A DNA stretch of 64,000 nucleotides, taken from positions 496,001 to 560,000 of the forward strand of contig JACKNI010000001.1 of the NCBI GenBank assembly GCA_024234935.1, in the 5' to 3' direction. The notes beneath the pieces are model-generated. The model was not told the origin of the DNA. It searched no databases and worked only from the letters and a program-made list of their open reading frames with translations. The stretch comes from Chromatiales bacterium. GTDB taxonomy: Bacteria > Pseudomonadota > Gammaproteobacteria > Steroidobacterales > GCA-2729495. Of the stretch, positions 43,195 to 51,239 are shown piece by piece. The first letter of the stretch is position 1; every line of letters starts with the position of its first letter. A program made the translations under genes and the position numbers.

Positions 43195-44030
43195 GCGCGC
43201 AGATCGGCCCGATTGCCGGCGTTACGATCAGCACGCCGGATCTGGGCAAAGCGGAAGCTGTCTACGCCAGTTACCTCGGCTATCGCGTACTCAGTTACGA
43301 ATCGGTGAGCGCCGACCAGGCCCGGCTCTGGCGCACACCCGGCGCGGAGGGCCGACGCTGTCTGCGCATGGCACCGGCGGCCGCCGACGATTTCGTCTTC
43401 CGCTTCATAGAGATGCCGGCAGAGCCAGGTTACCGGGCTTTCAGCCGGCATGGCTGGAATGCGGCCGAACTCATCGTTGCCAGTGTCGATGCGCTCGCCC
43501 AACGTCTCGCCTCCTCGCCTTTCGAAATCGTCGCCCCGCCGATGGATCTGTCCTTCTGCCCTGATATCCGTGCGATGCAGGTGCGTGGTCCGGGTGGTGA
43601 GATCCTTTACCTGACTGAATTCAAGAAGCCGGTGCCTGGCCTTGAAGCGCCACCTGCGCGCTGCGAAGTCGACCGCACGTTTATCGTGATCGCCGGCGGC
43701 GCCTCGCTCGATGCCATGCAGGATTTCTACGCGACACGCTTTGCGGTACCACGCGCACCAGCACTCGAATCACGCGTACAGACGATGGCGCTGGAATTCG
43801 GCCTTTCGCGCGAACACCGTTTCCGGATTGCGGCGCTGCCGCTCGGCGGTCGCTGCTACATTGAAGCAGACGAAATGCCGGCCGCGGCACAGCCACTGCC
43901 GGCTGAGCAGTACGAGCTGCCGCCGGGCATTGCCATCGTGAGTTTCCTCGGCGCTCCGCAAGCCGGCATGGACAGTATCAGCTGCATCCGCGGCGCCGCT
44001 GGCGAGATCCTGGAAATCATTCCACGCTGA
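43191..44030 (+). CDS. Two-domain VOC-superfamily protein, probable CTG start
   Basis: This protein is about 279 residues and has two VOC modules. The first opens IAGVTISTPDLGKAEAVYAS and closes GPGGEILYLTEF; the second closes GAAGEILEIIPR. No ATG, GTG or TTG lies upstream of GTG 43305 in frame, and that codon would remove the first beta strand. A CTG at 43191, overlapping the CoA-transferase stop (CTGA), restores the whole domain and suggests translational coupling. The metal His expected in each first strand is absent. It is paralogous to the protein at 13452-14360. Function unknown, probably linked to the transferase. Confidence 0.7.
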   Translation: MSAQIGPIAGVTISTPDLGKAEAVYASYLGYRVLSYESVSADQARLWRTPGAEGRRCLRMAPAAADDFVFRFIEMPAEPGYRAFSRHGWNAAELIVASVDALAQRLASSPFEIVAPPMDLSFCPDIRAMQVRGPGGEILYLTEFKKPVPGLEAPPARCEVDRTFIVIAGGASLDAMQDFYATRFAVPRAPALESRVQTMALEFGLSREHRFRIAALPLGGRCYIEADEMPAAAQPLPAEQYELPPGIAIVSFLGAPQAGMDSISCIRGAAGEILEIIPR

Positions 44031-44034
44031 CCAT

Positions 44035-44700
44035 TCAGGCCCGCTTTCTCGCCAGTGTCAGGCCATCACCGACCGGCAGCATCGAGAGATCGAAGCGCGG
44101 ATCGATGTGCAGCTTCTGGTTCAGCGCACGCAGGGCATCCGTGTCGGCATCGTGTATGGCCGGGTCTGCAACCCTGCCACTCCACAACACATTGTCAAAC
44201 ATCATCAGCCCGCCGGCGCGGAGCAGTTCATGGCCATGCTCGAGGTAATCGTCGTAGCCTGCCTTGTCCGCATCGATAAAGATGAAATCGAAGCTGCTCT
44301 TCATGCCTTCTGCGGCGAGCTGGCGCAGCGACTGACCGGCGGAGCCCAGCCGCAATTCGATCCGGTCTGCAACACCGGCTTCTGCCCAGTAGCGACGGGC
44401 AATAGCTGTCCATTCCTCGCTGATATCCAGTGCCACCAGGTGCCCATCGGCTGGCAAGGCCAGCGCACAGACCAGCGCGCTGTAGCCGGTAAAGGTACCG
44501 ATTTCCAGACAGCGGCGCGCACCGATCAGCTTCAGCAGCAAGGCCATGAATTGCCCCTGTTCAGGCGAGATCTGCATCCCTGCCATGGGCAAAGCTGCGG
44601 TCTCGGCACGCAGGGCAGCGAGGACCGCCGGTTCGCGCAGTGAAACGTTCTGCAGGTAAGCGTACAGCCGGTCATCAAGGTTCAATGAGCGATTGGACAT
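44035..44700 (-). CDS. Class I SAM-dependent O-methyltransferase (catechol/caffeoyl-CoA type)
   Basis: This 221-residue methyltransferase has CLEIGTFTGYSALVCALAL (motif I, SAM binding), ALDISEEWTAIARRYW, FIFIDADKAGYDDYLEHG and MMFDNVLWSGRVADP, which together mark the cation-dependent caffeoyl-CoA/catechol O-methyltransferase family. The conserved metal-binding Asp of IDADK and Asp-Asn (FDN) are present. It would methylate a catechol-like hydroxyl. It is convergent with the VOC gene (four bases apart) and divergent from the exporter. Confidence 0.9.
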   Translation of the reverse strand: MSNRSLNLDDRLYAYLQNVSLREPAVLAALRAETAALPMAGMQISPEQGQFMALLLKLIGARRCLEIGTFTGYSALVCALALPADGHLVALDISEEWTAIARRYWAEAGVADRIELRLGSAGQSLRQLAAEGMKSSFDFIFIDADKAGYDDYLEHGHELLRAGGLMMFDNVLWSGRVADPAIHDADTDALRALNQKLHIDPRFDLSMLPVGDGLTLARKRA

Positions 44701-44757
44701 GATGGTCTGAACTCCATGTCAGGGTTTCCAGAATCTGGTCGCAGTCGACGCAGCGAC

Positions 44758-44785
44758 TTCGCAGTCCGGGCGGCTCGGCTACAAT
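44758..44785 (+). promoter_or_regulatory. Probable promoter of the TauE-like gene
   Basis: TTCGCA (44758-44763) and TACAAT (44780-44785) are separated by 16 bases. The TACAAT is a good -10. The start site would be near 44792, about 50 bases before ATG 44842. Confidence 0.5.
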
Positions 44786-44841
44786 GCACCGCCCCATCGC
44801 CACAGGCCAGCCCGCTCTTGTTCACTGCCGACACCACCGCC

Positions 44842-45663
44842 ATGCTGCTCTGGCTGGTACCGCTGCTCGCTACAACGGGCCTCATCGCCGGCGTGCTCGC
44901 CGGGCTGCTCGGCGTCGGCGGCGGCATCGTCGTCGTGCCCGTGCTTTACCACCTGTTCAGCTATATGGGCATAGACCCGAGCGTACGCATGCATCTGGCC
45001 GTCGGCACCTCGCTGGCGACGATCATACCGACGAGCATCCGCTCGGTTCGCGCCCATACGCAGCGCGGGGGCTTTGACCCGGCCTTGTTCAGGGCCTGGG
45101 CGCCGGCCGTTTTTGCCGGCTCAGTCTTCGGCACCTGGATGGCGACGCTGGCTGACTTCAGCGTACTGACCTCGATTTTTGGCATCGTCGGGCTGATCAT
45201 GGCATTGCAGATGGGCTTTGGCAGCTCCAGCTGGCGACTTGGCACCAGCCTGCCGCGCGGACCAGCCAGTATGGCCTTCCCGGTCATGATCGGCGGCCTC
45301 TCCGCGATGATGGGTATCGGTGGCGGCACATTCAGCGTTCCGGCGCTCAGCCTGTTTGGCACCCCGATGCATCGCGCCGTCGGCACCGCCTCAGGATTCG
45401 GACTGGTCATATCGATTCCGGCCACGGTCGGTTTTGCGATCGGTGGATGGAACATGCCGGGACTGGCGGCATTCAGCCTGGGTTATGTCAACGTCCTTGG
45501 ATTACTGCTGATCGTACCGACGACTCTGCTTACCGTACCGCTCGGTGCGCACCTCGCGCATACCCTCAGCCAGCAACGCCTGCGCCAGCTGTTCGGCATC
45601 TTTCTCGGCATCACTGCCAGCCGCATGTTGTGGGATGCCATCAAGGCCGTCAGCGGCCTTTAA
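44842..45663 (+). CDS. TauE/SafE-family sulfite/anion exporter
   Basis: This 273-residue membrane protein has seven to eight helices in two repeats: GVLAGLLGVGGGIVVVPVLYHLF opens the first and AMMGIGGGTFSVPALSLFG the second, the G-x-G-GG-P pattern of the TauE/SafE family. The family exports sulfite, sulfoacetate or related anions. ATG 44842 is chosen over the longer frame to 44716 because the latter adds a basic, non-membrane stretch. It follows a good promoter. Confidence 0.9.
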   Translation: MLLWLVPLLATTGLIAGVLAGLLGVGGGIVVVPVLYHLFSYMGIDPSVRMHLAVGTSLATIIPTSIRSVRAHTQRGGFDPALFRAWAPAVFAGSVFGTWMATLADFSVLTSIFGIVGLIMALQMGFGSSSWRLGTSLPRGPASMAFPVMIGGLSAMMGIGGGTFSVPALSLFGTPMHRAVGTASGFGLVISIPATVGFAIGGWNMPGLAAFSLGYVNVLGLLLIVPTTLLTVPLGAHLAHTLSQQRLRQLFGIFLGITASRMLWDAIKAVSGL

Positions 45664-45683
45664 AGTGCACGACGAACACTTCC

Positions 45684-46541
45684 TCAGGCAGAGACCGAAA
45701 AGTGCAATTCGAGGCTGCGGTCGAGTACCACGCTGACGCGATCGCCGCGTCCGATCCTGAACTGACCGACACCCGACGAAAGGGCCACGATATCGCCCGG
45801 ACGGAAAGCGTAACTTGCAGACAGGTGGGCCAGGATCCCGGCCGCATCCTGCAGCGACAAATCGGGCATGCGGCTGCCGATGGTATGTGAATTGACCGTC
45901 AGGGCAGCGCCAGGCACCACCCGATCGGGCCACTCATCCAGTGTCGCAATACATGGACCAATCACGCAGGCACCCGGGAACTGCCGCCCCGCCGGGTCAA
46001 GGTGTGACCATGCGGAAAAGCCGAGATCGGCAACCAGTGTCACAGCGGCGATGGCTCGCGCCGCCTGTTCAGCGGTAGCAGCGTACAGCGGGCGACCCAG
46101 CACCAGCCCCGGCATGGCCAGTCCGTCCAGGGGCTCATCCCGGTTCGCCGGCAGGACGATACGGGCATCCGGACCAACGGCCGCATTCGGATTCTTGACG
46201 TAGGCCGCCAGAGCGCCACCCGCTTCACGCCGAACCATCAGCAGCAGGCCCGGACGTCGTATCGGTGTCATCAGTTCGGTACCGGCCCCCGGCAGCAGGC
46301 GCCCTACGGCACGCCACTGCAGGCGCTGTGGCCCGCTCGCGGCCTCGATCTCGGCAACCAGGCGCGCAACATGTGCGGCGCCCTCCTCCCCCTGTGCAAG
46401 CACACTGACCACCGACTGCGGCCGCCACTGTGAGGTACCGAGCGTGGCGCCAGCGGCTGTCAGATCCAGTATCTCTCCGGATGGCAGGCTGACCGCGGGC
46501 CGTCCGCCGACTTCACGACTGTCCAGTGTGACCAGGCGCAT
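45684..46541 (-). CDS. Fumarylacetoacetate-hydrolase-family-like protein, degenerate site
   Basis: This 285-residue protein has the general course of FAH-family proteins: an N-terminal small domain (MRLVTLDSREVGGRPAVSLP) followed by a C-terminal domain with YVKNPNAAVGPDARIVLP, GLVLGRPLYAATAEQAARAI, DLGFSAWSH and IGPCIATLDEWPD. The acidic metal ligands usually found in YE(G/A)ELAVVIG are not visible: here the stretch reads LDGLAMPGLVLG. The second Glu/Asp cluster is weak as well. It may be inactive or use a different chemistry. Alone, the assignment is moderate. It lies eight bases downstream of the ferredoxin gene. Confidence 0.6.
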   Translation of the reverse strand: MRLVTLDSREVGGRPAVSLPSGEILDLTAAGATLGTSQWRPQSVVSVLAQGEEGAAHVARLVAEIEAASGPQRLQWRAVGRLLPGAGTELMTPIRRPGLLLMVRREAGGALAAYVKNPNAAVGPDARIVLPANRDEPLDGLAMPGLVLGRPLYAATAEQAARAIAAVTLVADLGFSAWSHLDPAGRQFPGACVIGPCIATLDEWPDRVVPGAALTVNSHTIGSRMPDLSLQDAAGILAHLSASYAFRPGDIVALSSGVGQFRIGRGDRVSVVLDRSLELHFSVSA

Positions 46542-46549
46542 GGCAGGTA

Positions 46550-46870
46550 TCAGTCTCCGTTGTCGGCTACGGTGATTTCGAGGCCATCGAGCCCCGGCTC
46601 AAGCGCGATCTGGCAGAGCAGGCGACTGTTTGCCCGCCGTTCCGTCGCAGCACTGAGCATGGCATCTTCCATCTCTTCCATGGGCTTGAGCCGCGGCAGC
46701 CAGCTGTCGGCGATGTAGCCATGACACGTGGCACAGGCACAGGCACCCCCGCATTCCGCCACAATTCCTTCTACGCCGTTGTCAACGGCCGCCTCCATCG
46801 CCGAGTACCCGGCGGGTGCCTGCACTTCGACGCGGCGACCGTTCTTGTCGTGGAATACTACCTTGGGCAT
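46550..46870 (-). CDS. Adrenodoxin-type [2Fe-2S] ferredoxin
   Basis: This 106-residue ferredoxin has ligands Cys40, Cys46, Cys49 (C-x5-C-x2-C) and Cys86 (RLLCQ); an extra Cys44 lies in the loop. It matches the adrenodoxin/putidaredoxin class that donates electrons to P450s or hydroxylases. ATG 46870 (MPKVVFHDKNGRRVEV) is preferred to TTG 46888. No P450 or ferredoxin reductase is nearby, so its partner is elsewhere. It is divergent from the leu attenuator region and followed by the FAH-like gene. Confidence 0.9.
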   Translation of the reverse strand: MPKVVFHDKNGRRVEVQAPAGYSAMEAAVDNGVEGIVAECGGACACATCHGYIADSWLPRLKPMEEMEDAMLSAATERRANSRLLCQIALEPGLDGLEITVADNGD

Positions 46871-46963
46871 GTCTGAGCTGTCCGGCAAGCTGATAGAGCT
46901 CCCTGTGGAGCGGCCCCGGCATTGTACGCAACATCACGATCACTCCCGCAAGCTGCGCCGAGG

Positions 46964-46993
46964 TTGACAAGGCTGCGGGCTTAAAAGAACATT
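46964..46993 (+). promoter_or_regulatory. Candidate promoter of the leu operon
   Basis: A perfect -35 TTGACA (46964-46969) is followed 18 bases later by a weak -10 (AACATT, 46988-46993). The implied start site is right at the leader-peptide ATG (46999), so the leader RNA may be leaderless. No Shine-Dalgarno sequence is seen before that ATG. Confidence 0.4.
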
Positions 46994-46998
46994 CTGGC

Positions 46999-47079
46999 AT
47001 GCGGTTCTTTACGATCAGTGCGTCTTCTTTCCGTCTGTCCCTGCCCCTGGTGCTGCGAAGCCTGGGCGCGGGCGTCTGA
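46999..47079 (+). CDS. leuL: leu operon leader peptide (26 aa, leucine-rich)
   Basis: This short frame starts at ATG 46999 and stops at TGA 47077-47079. Five of its 26 codons are leucine, all CTG, at positions 13, 15, 17, 19 and 22 (RLSLPLVLRSL region), with a valine at 18. It precedes leuA by 161 bases and overlaps the antiterminator strand of a terminator hairpin. The composition and position match leucine-operon leader peptides in other proteobacteria, where ribosome stalling at leucine codons prevents termination. It is too short for ordinary gene calling. Confidence 0.78.
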   Translation: MRFFTISASSFRLSLPLVLRSLGAGV

Positions 47080-47138
47080 CTGGCTGATTTCCCCACGAAT
47101 CACCGAGACCCCGCACCCGCAAGGTGGCGGGGTTTTTT
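47064..47138 (+). promoter_or_regulatory. leu transcription attenuator: antiterminator/terminator region
   Basis: Two mutually exclusive hairpins are visible. Antiterminator: 47064-47076 (GGGCGCGGGCGTC) can pair with 47107-47118 (GACCCCGCACCC) as 11 base pairs with one bulge and one mismatch. Terminator: 47108-47117 pairs with 47123-47133, followed by TTTTTT. The antiterminator strand overlaps the last four leader codons, so a ribosome stalled at the leucine codons just upstream leaves it free, and one that reaches the stop codon covers it. Confidence 0.75.
47108..47138 (+). terminator. Rho-independent terminator of the leu attenuator
   Basis: Stem 47108-47117 with 47123-47133 (ten pairs, one bulged G), a loop of five bases, then six T at 47133-47138. 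It lies 103 bases upstream of leuA. It has the strength of an ordinary intrinsic terminator. Confidence 0.8.
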
Positions 47139-47240
47139 GTTCTTGGCGCAGAATTATCAGTTGCGATTCCACTCAAACAACAAGGAACGGAAACAACAGC
47201 CCCCGGGTGACCCGGTTCACCTGAGGCAGGGAGAGCAGCG

Positions 47241-48830
47241 ATGAGTGAGCAGAGCCAGGATCGGGTCATCATCTTCGATACGACGCTTCGCGACGGCGAG
47301 CAGGCCCCGGGCTGCAGCATGACCCTGAGGGAAAAGCTGCGGGTCGCATCAGCACTTCGTGACCTGCGTGTCGATGTCATCGAAGCCGGTTTCGCGGCCG
47401 CCTCTCCGGGCGACTTCGATGCGGTTCAGGCGATCGCCACCGATATCAGCGGGCCGGTGATCTGCAGCCTGGCTCGTTGCCATCCGAACGACATCGAACG
47501 CGCCGCTGCGGCACTCAAGCCGGCACCGCGCAGCCGCATTCACGTTTTTCTCGCTACCAGCGAGATCCATCGAACCTACAAGCTGCACATGGCGAAGGAA
47601 GAGATCATTCGCCGTGCAGTCGAAGGTGTGCAGCTGGCGAGAAAATACTGCGAGGACGTGGAGTTTTCGGCTGAAGATGCGTCGCGAACGGAGCCGGCCT
47701 ACCTGGCCGATGTGGTCGCGGCAGTCATCGCTGCAGGCGCCAGCACGGTCAACATCCCGGATACGCTCGGTTACACCGTGCCCGAGGAGTTCGCCTCCCT
47801 GTTCGGCTACCTCCGTACCCATGTACAGGGTATCGACCGGATCATGCTCAGCGTGCACTGCCACGACGACCTGGGCATGGCGGTCGCCAACAGCCTGGCC
47901 GCCGTCTCCGCCGGAGCGCGCCAGGTGGAATGCACGATCAACGGCATCGGTGAACGAGCCGGCAACTGCTCGCTGGAGGAAGTGGTGATGGCGCTGCGCA
48001 CGCGGGCCAATCACTACGGACTCGATGTCGGCATCGAGACCCGACGCCTCTATCCGACCAGCCGTCTGGTCTCGAGCATCACCGGCATGCATATTCCGCG
48101 CAACAAGGCCGTCGTCGGTGAAAATGCCTTCGCCCATGAGTCCGGCATTCATCAGGACGGCATGCTGAAGCACGCCTCCACCTACGAGATCATGAATCCG
48201 GAAGACATCGGCATCAGCAAGTCGAATCTGGTCCTCGGCAAGCACAGCGGCCGCCACGCCTTCCGTGAACGCGTGCAGCAGCTCGGCTTCAACCTCGACG
48301 ACGAGCAGGTCAACGTCGCGTTTGCCGAATTCAAGAAGCTCGCTGACCGCAAGAAGGAGATGTTCGATGGCGACATCGAAGCCATCATCATGAACACGGG
48401 CATGCTGGCTGCCGATACGGGAGGCGCCGGCCCCTGGGAGATGGTCGAACTGCATATTTCCGCCGGTACCGGTGCGATCGCTGCGGCGGCCGTACGCATG
48501 CGCCATTCCGACGGGCGGATCGTCGATGAAGCCTCGGTCGGCGACGGGCCGGTGGAAGCCGCCTTCAAGGCGCTCGAACGGGCTACCGGCATCAGCCTGG
48601 ACCTGAAGAATTTCGAGGTACACAGCGCTACCACGGGTGAAGATGCCCAGGGCGAAGTAACCGTCACCGTCAGCGAGAACGGACAGTGCCACCGGGGGCA
48701 TGGTGTGAGTACCGACATCGTCGAGGCTGGCGCCCTCGCCTACCTCGATGTAATTAACCGTATCTGCCGGCAGAAACCGGGGCACACTGCCCCGGAATCA
48801 CCGACGAATGAAAACGTAGTTCACCTCTGA
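47241..48830 (+). CDS. leuA: 2-isopropylmalate synthase
   Basis: This 529-residue enzyme is the first committed step of leucine synthesis: acetyl-CoA plus 2-oxoisovalerate. The barrel holds IIFDTTLRDGEQAPGCSM and the metal motif HCHDDLGMAVANSLA. The linker domain carries the GKHSGRHAF segment, and the C-terminal 120 residues form the LeuA dimer/leucine feedback domain. ATG 47241 is preceded by GGGAG. It is the first structural gene after the attenuator. Confidence 0.97.
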   Translation: MSEQSQDRVIIFDTTLRDGEQAPGCSMTLREKLRVASALRDLRVDVIEAGFAAASPGDFDAVQAIATDISGPVICSLARCHPNDIERAAAALKPAPRSRIHVFLATSEIHRTYKLHMAKEEIIRRAVEGVQLARKYCEDVEFSAEDASRTEPAYLADVVAAVIAAGASTVNIPDTLGYTVPEEFASLFGYLRTHVQGIDRIMLSVHCHDDLGMAVANSLAAVSAGARQVECTINGIGERAGNCSLEEVVMALRTRANHYGLDVGIETRRLYPTSRLVSSITGMHIPRNKAVVGENAFAHESGIHQDGMLKHASTYEIMNPEDIGISKSNLVLGKHSGRHAFRERVQQLGFNLDDEQVNVAFAEFKKLADRKKEMFDGDIEAIIMNTGMLAADTGGAGPWEMVELHISAGTGAIAAAAVRMRHSDGRIVDEASVGDGPVEAAFKALERATGISLDLKNFEVHSATTGEDAQGEVTVTVSENGQCHRGHGVSTDIVEAGALAYLDVINRICRQKPGHTAPESPTNENVVHL

Positions 48831-48863
48831 ACGCTTGCGAAGGCCCAGGGCCGAGGAAACAGC

Positions 48864-49790
48864 ATGGCTATCAAGACGACTGAATGGATCTGGTTCAACG
48901 GCAAGCTGATTCCGTGGAACGACGCGCGGGTTCATGTCATGACCCACGCCCTGCATTACGGTTCATCCGTTTTCGAGGGCATTCGCGTTTACCAGACACC
49001 GGCCGGTCCGCGCGTCTTTCGCCTGGCGGCCCATACCCGGCGCATGTTCGATTCGGCCCGCATACACCGCATCGAAATCCCCTGGACTGCAGACGTGATC
49101 AATGCCGCCTGCCGGGATGTCGTGACGCGCAACAAGCTGGGCAGCGCGTATATCCGCCCGATCGCCTTTCGCGGCTACGGCGAAGTGGGCCTCGCACCGC
49201 CGCCTGGACACCCGGTCGATGTTGCGGTTGCCGCCTGGGAATGGGGCGCCTATCTCGGCGCTGATGCACTTGAAAAGGGCGTCGATGTCTGCATTTCTTC
49301 CTGGCAGCGTGCGGCTCCGAATACGATTCCGACGCTGGCCAAGGCGGGCGGCAATTACCTGTCCAGCACCCTGATCAGTCTCGAGGCACGCGAACGCGGC
49401 TTCGCCGAAGGCATCGCGCTGTCGACCAACGGCACGGTCAGCGAAGGCGCTGGCGAAAACCTCTTTCTGATTCGCGACGGCTCGATCATCACGCCATCGA
49501 CGACGGATTCGGTTCTGCAGGGCATCACCCGTGATGCGGTCATGACACTGGCGCGGGATCTCGGCATACCGATCAGGGAACAGGGCATTCCCCGCGAGAT
49601 GCTCTATGTGGCCGACGAGATCTTCCTCACCGGAACGGCGGCAGAAATCACGCCGGTCAGGTCGGTGGACCGGATCACCGTCGGCTCAGGCGTGCGCGGC
49701 CCGGTCACCACCGCACTCCAGAACGCCTTCTTCGGCCTGTTCAACGGACGCACAGCAGACAAGTGGGGCTGGCTCGAGTCGCTTGCTTAA
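48864..49790 (+). CDS. ilvE: Branched-chain amino-acid aminotransferase
   Basis: This 308-residue class IV aminotransferase has PLP-lysine Lys160 in TLAKAGGNYLSSTLISLEA and the conserved ALHYGSSVFEGIRVY, RPIAFRGYGEVG and EGAGENLFLI segments. It catalyses the last step of leucine, isoleucine and valine synthesis. It sits 33 bases after leuA and 16 before leuC, with an AGGA ribosome-binding site. Its place inside a leu operon means that the shared last step would also answer to the leucine attenuator. Confidence 0.96.
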   Translation: MAIKTTEWIWFNGKLIPWNDARVHVMTHALHYGSSVFEGIRVYQTPAGPRVFRLAAHTRRMFDSARIHRIEIPWTADVINAACRDVVTRNKLGSAYIRPIAFRGYGEVGLAPPPGHPVDVAVAAWEWGAYLGADALEKGVDVCISSWQRAAPNTIPTLAKAGGNYLSSTLISLEARERGFAEGIALSTNGTVSEGAGENLFLIRDGSIITPSTTDSVLQGITRDAVMTLARDLGIPIREQGIPREMLYVADEIFLTGTAAEITPVRSVDRITVGSGVRGPVTTALQNAFFGLFNGRTADKWGWLESLA

Positions 49791-49806
49791 ACCCAGGAAT
49801 CATCAC

Positions 49807-51213
49807 ATGAGCGATAGATCACTTTTTCAGAAAGTCTGGGACGACCATATCGTCGTTCCCGAATCGGCGGATACCCCGGCCGTCCTTTATATCGACCTGC
49901 ACCTGACCCACGAGGTGACGACACCCGAGGCCTTCAATGTCCTGCGCTCCCGCGGCCTGTCCATCCGGCGGCCGGACCTGACCGTCGCCACGCTCGATCA
50001 TTCGACACCGACCGTGCCGATCACGACACTCAAAGACCTTGATGTGGTCTCGGAACCTGCAGCGGCGGCACAGATCCGCACCATGATCGAGAACTGCGAC
50101 AAGAACGGCATCCGCATGTACGGCTTCGACAGCGACTCGCGTGGCATCGTCCACGTGATCGGCCCGGAACTCGGCGCGACGCAACCCGGCAAGACCATCG
50201 TCTGCGGCGACAGCCACACCAGCACGCATGGCGCATTCGGCGCGCTCGGTTTCGGCATCGGCACCACTGAAGTCGGCCATGTTCTTGCGACCCAGTGCCT
50301 GCTGCAGCGCCGCCCCAAAACGCTCGCCATCAATGTCGAGGGCAAATTGCCGCGCGGCGTGACGGCAAAGGACGTGATCCTCGCCATCATCGGCAAGATC
50401 GGGGTCGGCGGCGGCACCGGACATGTGATCGAGTATCGCGGCAGCACGATCCGCAGCCTCGACATGGAGCAGCGCATGACCATCTGCAACATGTCGATCG
50501 AAGCCGGTGCGCGCGCCGGCATGATCGCGCCCGATGACACCACGATTCAGTATCTCAATGGCCGGCCCCTGGCTCCCAAGGGTGCGGACTGGGATGCCGC
50601 GGTGGCCCGATGGCGCGCCCTGCCCTCGGATACCGATGCGCGATTCGACAAGGAAGTATCGATTGATGTCAGTCAGCTCGCGCCGATGGTGACCTTCGGT
50701 ACCAATCCAGGCATGGTCGTGCCGGTTACTGATGCGGTACCCCTTTCCGACGATGCAAGCTTCCGCAAGGCACTTGCCTACATGAAAGTCACCGCCGGCA
50801 AGCCCATGCTTGGCCTGCCGGTCGATGTGGTCTTCGTCGGCAGCTGTACCAACTCACGCATGTCCGATCTTTACGATGCGGCCTCGATTCTGCGCGGCCG
50901 GAAGGTCGCGAGTTCCGTACGCATGCTCGTCGTCCCCGGTTCTGTCCAGGTGCAGCGCCAGGCCGAGGCGGAGGGTCTGGACAAGGTGTTCCGGGAGGCC
51001 GGCGCGGAATGGCGTGAAGCCGGTTGCTCGATGTGCCTCGGCATGAATGGCGACATCGCATTGCCAGGACAACTCTGCGTCAGCACCAGCAATCGCAACT
51101 TCGAAGGCCGGCAGGGCATCGGTGCCCGCTCGGTGCTGGCAAGCCCGTTGACCGCTGCCGCTTCGGCGATTGCCGGCGTCGTCGCCGATCCACGGCCCCT
51201 GCTGCAAAACTGA
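49807..51213 (+). CDS. leuC: 3-isopropylmalate dehydratase large subunit
   Basis: This is the 468-residue large subunit of isopropylmalate isomerase. [4Fe-4S] cysteines lie in VFVGSCTNSRMSDLYDA and CSMCLGMNGDIALPGQ. Other signatures are VCGDSHTSTHGAFGALGFGIG and AGMIAPDDTT. The ATG 49807 gives MSDRSLFQKVWDDHIV, the family's start; the longer frame to 49606 lies over ilvE. It pairs with LeuD to isomerise 2- to 3-isopropylmalate. An AGGA ribosome-binding site precedes it. Confidence 0.97.
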   Translation: MSDRSLFQKVWDDHIVVPESADTPAVLYIDLHLTHEVTTPEAFNVLRSRGLSIRRPDLTVATLDHSTPTVPITTLKDLDVVSEPAAAAQIRTMIENCDKNGIRMYGFDSDSRGIVHVIGPELGATQPGKTIVCGDSHTSTHGAFGALGFGIGTTEVGHVLATQCLLQRRPKTLAINVEGKLPRGVTAKDVILAIIGKIGVGGGTGHVIEYRGSTIRSLDMEQRMTICNMSIEAGARAGMIAPDDTTIQYLNGRPLAPKGADWDAAVARWRALPSDTDARFDKEVSIDVSQLAPMVTFGTNPGMVVPVTDAVPLSDDASFRKALAYMKVTAGKPMLGLPVDVVFVGSCTNSRMSDLYDAASILRGRKVASSVRMLVVPGSVQVQRQAEAEGLDKVFREAGAEWREAGCSMCLGMNGDIALPGQLCVSTSNRNFEGRQGIGARSVLASPLTAAASAIAGVVADPRPLLQN

Positions 51214-51239
51214 GCGGCTCATCCAGTCGAGAAATATCC

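Noticed and set aside
46964..46969. TTGACA as proof of a leu promoter
   Set aside because: It is kept only as a candidate because the paired -10 is weak and its start site would coincide with the leader ATG.
47018..47224. Alternative 68-codon frame through the leu leader region
   Set aside because: It runs through the terminator stem and T-run, lacks any protein-like composition, and is out of frame with the leucine-rich peptide.
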